64,000 bases of DNA from Alphaproteobacteria bacterium (GTDB taxonomy: Bacteria; Pseudomonadota; Alphaproteobacteria; Micropepsales; Micropepsaceae): NCBI GenBank assembly GCA_947465395.1, contig CANIAL010000005.1, positions 62,001-126,000 of the forward strand, given 5' to 3'. This document shows positions 58,414 to 64,000 of this stretch, piece after piece (positions within the stretch are counted from its first letter, which is position 1; each line of letters starts with the position of its first letter). The position numbers were made by a program, and so were the translations under genes. The notes below the pieces were generated by a model. That model was given only the letters and a program-made list of their open reading frames with translations, did no database searches and was not told where the DNA came from.

Positions 58414-59847
58414 TTAGCCCAGCTTCTTCAAGGAAGCGGACATGCTGTCCAGCGCCGCCTTGAGGGTCTTGCGCGAGGTGCCGATGTTCATGCGCATGTG
58501 GTTCTGACCACCCAGACCGAACGAGGTGCCGGGGTTAATCTGCACATTCGCATTCTTGGCGAACCAATGTTCAACCATCAGCTCAGGCGTGGCCTTTGTA
58601 CGGGTGACCATCGCGGCAGCGCCGGAATAGTCAGTGCCCATCTTGGCAGCCGCGTCTTCGGCAGTCTTATTGGCTTCGTCCGCCATCTTCTTGGCGCCAA
58701 TGCGATCTGCAACCTGAGTGGTGTCGAGCCAGCCCAGGTAGGTAGCTTCCTGCCTGTTGCCGACCTTGATCATCGGGATGTTGGACTTGATGTAAGAGTT
58801 CAGGAAGTCCTGGTTGTCGCTGAGGTAGGAAGCGCACTGTGTCATCCAGTCACCGCCGCCCGCATACGCGGCCTGCATCGAGATCATGCCCAGGGTGTTC
58901 AAGGAAGCGCGGTTGTTCGCCGCGGTGACCTTGAAGATTTCCGGGTTAGTGGTGAAGAACCAGGCGCACTTCATGCCGGCCAGCGAGAAGGACTTTGAGG
59001 CCGACTTATAAGTGATCGAGTTGTTGACCACATCCTTGTTGTCGAGCGAGGAGAAGGGCGTGTACTTCTGGCCCTTGCTGATGAAATCGCAATGAATTTC
59101 GTCAGACAGCACGATGATCTTGTGCTTCAGGCACAGCTCGCCGTACTTGGTCAGTTCTTCCTTCGTCCAGGCGCGGCCAACCGGGTTCTGCGGATTGCAG
59201 AGGATGGAGACCTTCACGTCGGGGGTCATGCGGCGTTCGAAATCTTCCCAGTCAATTTCGTAACGGCCGTTGGTGAACTTCATCAGGCTTTCTTCGGCAA
59301 CAGTGTTGGTTACCTTAACGTCGCCATAGAAGCCATTATAGATGGGGGTGGCCATCAGAACCTTGCTGCCCGGCGGGCAGTAGGCCTTCATGGTGGCGAT
59401 GATGCCGTCATGAACGCCCGTGGAAATGCCCATCAGGCTGGGGTTGATGTTGGTTATGCCGTAACGCTTGCGGTTCCAGTCGATCAAGCCCTGCTTGAAC
59501 GCCGTCGGACCGGGCGAACCCATGTCCAGATAGCCCCAGTTTTCGTGGGTAATGCGCTTACGCAGCGCAGCGGTGATGGCGGGGGCGCACTTGAAGTCCA
59601 GGTCCGCGATGCCCATGCCGGCAACGATGTTGGTCATGTTCTCCGACCTGATCACGGAATCCCACTTTACGCTGTCGGTGCCGATGCGGTTATACGGCGT
59701 ATCAAAGTCATACTTGCCTTCAGCAGCCGCGGCGGATTCGACGCCACCGGTCACCATGGGCAGACCCAGGGTGAGCACACCGGTGCTCAGGGTCATGTTC
59801 GTCAGAAACGACCTGCGATCGTGTCCGTTCTTCGCGTTCTGTTCCAA
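58414..59847 (-). CDS. Tat-exported PLP-dependent aminotransferase-fold enzyme (MalY/PatB-like)
   Basis: A 477-residue fold-type I PLP enzyme. The N-terminus NGHDRRSFLTNMTLSTGVLT and ...ESAAAAEG is a twin-arginine signal. MalY/PatB marks are GMGIADLDFKCAPAI, ILCNPQNPVGRAWTKEEL, LSDEIHCDF and the PLP lysine in YKSASKSFSLAGMK, so the active site is intact. A TTG at 59847 is taken as start because GGGGAG lies 7 bases upstream. A lysine/alanine-rich insertion (KKMADEANKTAEDAAAK) precedes the C-terminal domain. Base composition is visibly less G+C-rich than the neighbours. It may be a C-S lyase or a transaminase. Confidence 0.85.
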   Translation of the reverse strand: MEQNAKNGHDRRSFLTNMTLSTGVLTLGLPMVTGGVESAAAAEGKYDFDTPYNRIGTDSVKWDSVIRSENMTNIVAGMGIADLDFKCAPAITAALRKRITHENWGYLDMGSPGPTAFKQGLIDWNRKRYGITNINPSLMGISTGVHDGIIATMKAYCPPGSKVLMATPIYNGFYGDVKVTNTVAEESLMKFTNGRYEIDWEDFERRMTPDVKVSILCNPQNPVGRAWTKEELTKYGELCLKHKIIVLSDEIHCDFISKGQKYTPFSSLDNKDVVNNSITYKSASKSFSLAGMKCAWFFTTNPEIFKVTAANNRASLNTLGMISMQAAYAGGGDWMTQCASYLSDNQDFLNSYIKSNIPMIKVGNRQEATYLGWLDTTQVADRIGAKKMADEANKTAEDAAAKMGTDYSGAAAMVTRTKATPELMVEHWFAKNANVQINPGTSFGLGGQNHMRMNIGTSRKTLKAALDSMSASLKKLG

Positions 59848-60011
59848 GATTTTTCTCCCCAGAGGATATTTAAACGAAAGTGCGGGGAGCTTACCCCCGG
59901 GGTAACCCAAGTCAATATAAAGGGGTTTTTGCTGCGTCGCAGCATTGTATCAGCCTGTACCTTGGCCGTACCGCGTAAGGATCAAAAAACAGCGCGTCAG
60001 GCGCGGCGGCG

Positions 60012-60623
60012 CTACACTGCGGCAAAGGGTTTGGGACCCGTCGGATGGACCAGCCAATAACCCAACCCGGCCATGGTGATGACCACCGCCGCCACCGCCG
60101 CCATGTGCAGGCCAAGGTCCAGGATGGTGACGTCGTTGTGATGATAAAACTGTAACATTGTGGCCGCCGGGCCCGCCACGCCCAGGCCGCCGATTGTCAT
60201 TACCCGCGCGGGATAAAGCGGGCAGGTGGCGCGCAGGACCAGGTACAGCGCGATGGCCAGCGGCACGCTGATTCCCACGATGATTCCCACGCAATGGAAC
60301 GAGCCGCGAATGCGAAAGCTGGTGGCGGGACCAAACGCGATCCAGTTGCGGTAACATTCATAACCCGCCGTCGCCAGCCATAGGGACAGGAATGGCAGTG
60401 GCAGCAACTGCCAGCGCGTCATCAGCCGGTCCGGCAAGGTGACAAAGAAAACCGCGATAATGGCTGCTATTCCGGTCATCAAGGTGCCGCCCATTTCAGC
60501 GGCGAAACGCAAATCACGCAGCCGCGCGATCATTCCGGGCCAGGCGCCGCTGACGAAAGTGATACTTCCCACCAACAGCAAAAACACGCCCAGCCACAAC
60601 GCGGCGCCAGCCTGTCCGATGCC
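60012..60623 (-). pseudogene. NrsF-like (DUF1109) anti-sigma membrane protein, apparently lacking its N-terminus
   Basis: About 200 codons read as six membrane helices: ALWLGVFLLLVGSITFVSG, EMGGTLMTGIAAIIAVFFV, LLPLPFLSLWLATAGYECY, FHCVGIIVGISVPLAIALY, VMTIGGLGVAGPAATML and HMAAVAAVVITMAGLGYWL. Spacing and the cysteines fit NrsF, the negative regulator of ECF sigma factors of the SigF type. No ATG lies before the first helix; the usual cytoplasmic leader of some 25-40 residues is missing. The end coordinate is approximate. A short functional version from an internal TTG or GTG cannot be excluded. Confidence 0.55.
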
Positions 60624-60785
60624 GAAGCCGCCTTCGCGGCGCTGGACTTGAAAACCGGGCCTGTGTTTTTGCTGGTGAGCCGTGCGGGTAACGATGATTG
60701 CGTGACACGCATTCCGAAAGGTGAATGGGATTTTTTGACGGCGCTGCGCGCTGGAGAAAATCTGGAACAGGCGCTGGCGAGATGA
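60606..60785 (+). pseudogene. C-terminal remnant resembling BufC/HvfC (DUF2063)
   Basis: The frame LSDAEAAFAALDLKTGPVFL, then LVSRAGNDDC, IPKGEWDFLTALRAGENLEQ and ALAR ends at a TGA. The pattern F-L-x-A-L-x-x-G-x-x-L-x-x-A-L is the usual end of DUF2063 proteins, whose genes are commonly linked to nrsF-type genes. Upstream the frame runs into the antisense of the NrsF-like gene and loses similarity. Short, so the family call is tentative. Confidence 0.4.
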
Positions 60786-60947
60786 TCGGCGGCGAAGCCG
60801 GCGACTTGTACGGCGGCGTCGCGGCTGATGGCGGCGATGTCCACGGGATGCTCGGCACGGGCCTGGTGCAGATCCTGACTGCGCGATGCAGGTTGTATCG
60901 CACATCGCCGTTGTGCAGAGTGTCATCATGTATAAGCGCAGGTCGCG
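60786..60947 (+). other. Gap upstream of the osmoprotectant ABC operon
   Basis: These 162 bases contain no convincing gene. They should hold the promoter of the ABC transporter operon, but I see no strong -35/-10 pair or operator. Confidence 0.4.
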
Positions 60948-61718
60948 ATGATCGAAGTGGATGATGTGAGCAAGCGATATGCCGGCACATCCTCCGCATC
61001 GGTGGACCATCTCACTCTCACCATTTTCCCGCGCGAATTCCTGGTGCTGATCGGGCCATCCGGCTGCGGCAAGACCACCACCCTGACCATGATCAACCGC
61101 CTGACCGAGATTGACGGCGGCGAGATCCGCATTGATGGCCGCGCCATTCTGGGCGACGACCCGGTGCAACTTCGCCGCGGCATCGGTTATGTGATCCAGG
61201 AAGCGGGCCTTTTTCCGCATTTGACGGCGGCAGAGAATATCGGCATCACGCCGCGCCTTCTGGGCTGGGACCGGCAACGCATCACGGCGCGCACCGCCGA
61301 GCTGATGAAGCTGGTGCAGATGGACCCGGCCCGTTTTTCCGGCAGCCTGCCCGGGCAATTGTCGGGCGGGCAGCGTCAGCGCGTGGCCATGGCCCGCGCC
61401 CTGGCGGTGAGGCCCAACATCATGCTGCTGGACGAACCGTTCGGCGCGCTGGACCCCATCACCCGCGACGAGATTGCCGAAGACTATCGGCGCATCCATG
61501 ACGAGCTGCGCCTAACGACGGTGATGGTGACCCATGACATGACCGAGGCGCTGTGGCTGGCAGACCGCATCGCCGTGATGCGGGGCGGCAAGTTGGTGCA
61601 GGTGGGAACGCCGGCCGAGCTGGCGGCGCACCCGGCGGAAGATTTCGTGGCCCGCATGATCGAGACGCCCCGGCGGCGCACGGAAAAATTGGCCGCCACC
61701 TTGCGGGGCGCATCATGA
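60948..61718 (+). CDS. Osmoprotectant-type ABC transporter, ATP-binding subunit (OpuCA/ProV-like)
   Basis: The 256-residue ATPase shows Walker A GPSGCGKTTTL, the Q-loop in YVIQEAGLFPHLT, signature LSGGQRQRVAMARAL, Walker B IMLLDEPFGALDP and VTHDMTEAL. It is the quaternary-amine/osmoprotectant branch (INRLTEIDGGEIRIDG). It lacks the C-terminal CBS domains of OpuCA/ProV, so any ionic-strength sensing through them is absent. It overlaps the next gene by 4 bases. Confidence 0.92.
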   Translation: MIEVDDVSKRYAGTSSASVDHLTLTIFPREFLVLIGPSGCGKTTTLTMINRLTEIDGGEIRIDGRAILGDDPVQLRRGIGYVIQEAGLFPHLTAAENIGITPRLLGWDRQRITARTAELMKLVQMDPARFSGSLPGQLSGGQRQRVAMARALAVRPNIMLLDEPFGALDPITRDEIAEDYRRIHDELRLTTVMVTHDMTEALWLADRIAVMRGGKLVQVGTPAELAAHPAEDFVARMIETPRRRTEKLAATLRGAS

Positions 61719-63268
61719 ACACGCAGGTCGCGGAAGCGTTGGCGCTGCTGCCCGATTATCTGGGCCAGCATGTGCTGCTGAGTGTCTCGGCCATCCTGCT
61801 GGGCATCGCCATCAGCCTGCCCTTGGCGATTTTGGCGGCGGGGCGCCCAAGCCTGCGCGGGCCGCTGCTGACATTCGCCAGCATCGTGCAGACCATTCCG
61901 GGCCTGGCGCTGCTGGCGCTGTTCTATCCGTTGCTGCTGGGGCTGTCGCTTCTCACCCTGCCCGCCCTGGGTGTCGCGATACCCGCGCTGGGTTTCCTGC
62001 CCGCCCTGATGGCGCTGACGCTCTATTCCATGCTGCCAGTACTTCGCAACACCATCACGGCCCTGACCGGCACCGATCCCGCATTGCTGACGGCGGCGCG
62101 GGGCGTGGGCATGACGCCGCGCCAATCGCTGCTGCTGGTGGAATTGCCGCTGGCCTCGCCCGTGATCATGGCGGGCATCCGCACCGCCGCCGTGCTGGTG
62201 GTGGGAACAGCAACGCTTTCCACCCCGGTGGGCCAGACAAGCTTGGGCAATTACATCTTCACCGGCCTTCAGACCGAGAACTGGGTCTTTGTGCTGTTCG
62301 GCTGCATGGCGGCAGCGGTCTTGGCGCTGGTGCTGGACCAGTTGCTGGCCCTGGCGGGCAATGGCATGGCGCGGCGCGTACCGGGGCGTATCGCGGCGGC
62401 CGCGGTTGGGTTGGTGCTGGTGATCGGGCTGTCGCTGGCCGCCACCATTTCACATGCGCCCACACGTAGCATCGTGATCGGCGCCAAGAATTTCCAGGAG
62501 CAGTATATCCTGGCCGATTTGATCCAGCGGCGGCTGGCAAAGGCCGGTATTGCGGCGCGCGTGAAAAGCGATCTGGGGTCGGCCATGGCCTTTCGCGCCC
62601 TGCAAAGCGGCGGCGTGGATGTCTATGTGGATTACACCGGCACGCTGTGGGGCAATGAGATGCACCGCAGCGACATGCCGGAGCGCAAAGCCATGCTGGA
62701 CCAGCTTGGTGCGTGGATGGGACGCAAGAATGGCGCCACCTTAGTGGGCACGCTGGGTTTCGAGAATGCCTATGTGCTGGCCATGCGGGCTGACCGGGCA
62801 GCGGCGCTGCATATCGAAACGCTGGACGATCTGGCGGCGCATGCGGGGGCGCTGGCCATTGGCGGGGATTTTGAAATCTTCTCCCGCCCCGAATGGCGCG
62901 GCGTGGCGGCGGCCTATGGATTCCAGTTCGCGCGGCGCCAGCAATTCCAGCCGGATTTTCTTTACCGCGCCGTGGCGGACGGCACGGTGGATGTGATCAC
63001 GGCTTTTTCCAGTGACGGGCGCATCCCCCGTTATGGCCTGAAGCTGCTGGCCGATCCCAAGGGGGCGCTGCCGCCCTATGACGCCGTGCTGCTGATGCGC
63101 GGCAATGCCGACGCCAAGACGGTCGCGGCCCTGAAGCCTTTATTGGGCGCGATATCCCTGCCCCGCATGCAGGCGGCGAACCTTCAGGTGGACCGCAGCG
63201 ACAACAAGCAGACACCCGCCCAGGCTGCCGCCTGGCTGGATGCGGCGATCAGAAAGCCAGCGCCCTAG
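61715..63268 (+). CDS. Osmoprotectant-type ABC transporter, fused permease and substrate-binding protein
   Basis: A 517-residue fusion. Residues 1 to about 215 form a BPD permease (ASIVQTIPGLALLALFYPLL, LPVLRNTITALTGTDPALL, EAA-like AARGVGMTPRQSLLLVELPLA). A further membrane segment follows (IAAAAVGLVLVIGLSLAATI). From about 250 an OpuAC/OpuCC-type binding domain begins (IVIGAKNFQEQYILADLI, VDVYVDYTGTLW, DVITAFSSDGRIPRYGLKLL). Glycine betaine, choline, carnitine or ergothioneine are family substrates; which one applies here is not decided by what I can see. The ATG at 61715 gives an ATGA overlap with the ATPase gene. Confidence 0.92.
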   Translation: MNTQVAEALALLPDYLGQHVLLSVSAILLGIAISLPLAILAAGRPSLRGPLLTFASIVQTIPGLALLALFYPLLLGLSLLTLPALGVAIPALGFLPALMALTLYSMLPVLRNTITALTGTDPALLTAARGVGMTPRQSLLLVELPLASPVIMAGIRTAAVLVVGTATLSTPVGQTSLGNYIFTGLQTENWVFVLFGCMAAAVLALVLDQLLALAGNGMARRVPGRIAAAAVGLVLVIGLSLAATISHAPTRSIVIGAKNFQEQYILADLIQRRLAKAGIAARVKSDLGSAMAFRALQSGGVDVYVDYTGTLWGNEMHRSDMPERKAMLDQLGAWMGRKNGATLVGTLGFENAYVLAMRADRAAALHIETLDDLAAHAGALAIGGDFEIFSRPEWRGVAAAYGFQFARRQQFQPDFLYRAVADGTVDVITAFSSDGRIPRYGLKLLADPKGALPPYDAVLLMRGNADAKTVAALKPLLGAISLPRMQAANLQVDRSDNKQTPAQAAAWLDAAIRKPAP

Positions 63269-63281
63269 AAGGTCACCGACG

Positions 63282-64000
63282 CTAGAAATCCACGGCCGCC
63301 ATCGCCTTGATGGCATGGTCGGTGGTGCGGGTGCCGAAGGCGCCGGAATAGCCCGCCATCAGCCTGGCGCCGCCCAGATTGAAGCCCAGATTGGCGTCAA
63401 TGACCGCCCGGTCCGCATCCAGCGGCGTGCCCAGCACCGTGAAACTTTGCCCGCTGGAGACAAAGCTGAGGGCGCGGGACGCCGTGTCGTTGCTGATGGC
63501 GTGCTGCAGGCCTGCGCGGAAGGACGGCGTGATCATGCCGTCCATCGGCACTGACAGGGCCAGCCCGAAGGTGGTGGTGGCCTGCTCCATACGTTTTCCG
63601 GTACCCGCCAGCGCGGCGCTGCCGCCGGCTTCGCGGAAGGCGCCCATGTTGAGGGTGGTCCAGTCGATCCCGGCGAAAGGCTCCAAGGTATAGCTCGGCA
63701 TGGTGAAGGCATAACCGGCTTCGGCGAAGAACTGGAACGTGTCCGCGCCTTGCGAAGATGAGGTCGCATCCGTGAAACCGGTGAAGCTGACAGCGCGGTT
63801 GACGGAGGCATCGCCAAAGCCATAGCCGAGACCGGCGCTCACGCGCACGGCATCAAAGCTGCCATAGACGTAACCGCCAACATGGCCGGCCGTGATGCTG
63901 GCCTTGCTGCCACGGGCCGAAACACCGACATGGTTGGTGCTGTAGCCGGTATCCATGCCCACCCGCACATTGGGTGTCAGGGCCGTGTCCGCGCCGAGGC
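63282..64000 (-). CDS. Autotransporter-type beta-barrel, C-terminal part (partial)
   Basis: The frame is open to the window edge, so the N-terminus is missing. About 238 residues are seen, made of regular amphipathic strands (GGYVYGSFDAVRVSAGLGYGFG, FQFFAEAGYAF, YTLEPFAGIDWTTL, TTFGLALSVPM, ARLMAGYSGAFG) and ending AMAAVDF with a terminal Phe. This is the translocator of type V autotransporters; the passenger, if any, lies outside. It converges on the ABC permease fusion with a 13-base gap. Confidence 0.85.
   Translation of the reverse strand, partial: LGADTALTPNVRVGMDTGYSTNHVGVSARGSKASITAGHVGGYVYGSFDAVRVSAGLGYGFGDASVNRAVSFTGFTDATSSSQGADTFQFFAEAGYAFTMPSYTLEPFAGIDWTTLNMGAFREAGGSAALAGTGKRMEQATTTFGLALSVPMDGMITPSFRAGLQHAISNDTASRALSFVSSGQSFTVLGTPLDADRAVIDANLGFNLGGARLMAGYSGAFGTRTTDHAIKAMAAVDF

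Noticed and set aside
60632-61499. Upstream part of the long - strand frame that ends at 60012
   Set aside because: Only the last ~200 codons look like protein (NrsF-like helices); the rest is antisense to the ABC ATPase gene or to the bufC-like remnant.

Overview
The window is chromosomal DNA from an alphaproteobacterium. The support is a high G+C content, a complete mraZ-to-ftsZ division and cell-wall (dcw) cluster followed by lpxC-bamD-recN-ligA, a cluster of GANTC (CcrM-type) sites in front of ftsZ, and a type A RNase P RNA. I cannot fix the genus. No tRNA, rRNA, CRISPR array, integrase or insertion sequence was recognised.

Region 1 (1-9.8 kb): the end of prmA and an M24 aminopeptidase P on the + strand converge on ligA. 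Read on the - strand, the order is GNAT acetyltransferase, exported amidase, lpxC, bamD, recN, ligA. The acetyltransferase-amidase pair sits between ftsZ and lpxC.

Region 2 (9.8-27.9 kb): the dcw cluster on the - strand, in the order mraZ, rsmH, ftsL, ftsI, murE, murF, mraY, murD, ftsW, murG, murC, murB, ddl, ftsQ, ftsA, ftsZ. Most genes overlap by 1-4 bases and the run closes with a strong intrinsic terminator. These genes make the lipid II precursors and build the divisome. Three phased TGGGA repeats in front of mraZ look like an MraZ operator.

Region 3 (28-36.9 kb): a trmO-like gene, rnpB, and a tightly packed - strand run: ArsR-methyltransferase regulator, metF, metH, djlA-like, ampD-like amidase, Asp/Glu racemase. 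The first three form a methionine/SAM-cycle unit with a perfect palindrome in front of it.

Region 4 (36.9-52.4 kb): mlaA-mlaC; ettA with an unusual three-copy repeat in its leader; an outer-membrane barrel; a CPA2 antiporter with two Usp domains; an operon of a hydrolase-like protein (catalytic Ser replaced by Asp), glutaryl-CoA dehydrogenase and a bifunctional beta-oxidation enzyme; then an IorAB-type molybdenum hydroxylase with a triheme cytochrome c.

Region 5 (52.4-64 kb) is accessory in character: a lytic transglycosylase, the last ~87 residues of a Cys/Met-metabolism PLP enzyme abutting an aldehyde dehydrogenase, a PEBP-family protein, a small Tyr/Arg-rich secreted protein, an omega-transaminase, a periplasmic DsrE-like protein, a Tat-exported MalY/PatB-like PLP enzyme of lower G+C, apparent remnants of an nrsF/bufC locus, an osmoprotectant-type ABC importer with permease and binding protein fused, and the end of an autotransporter-type barrel.
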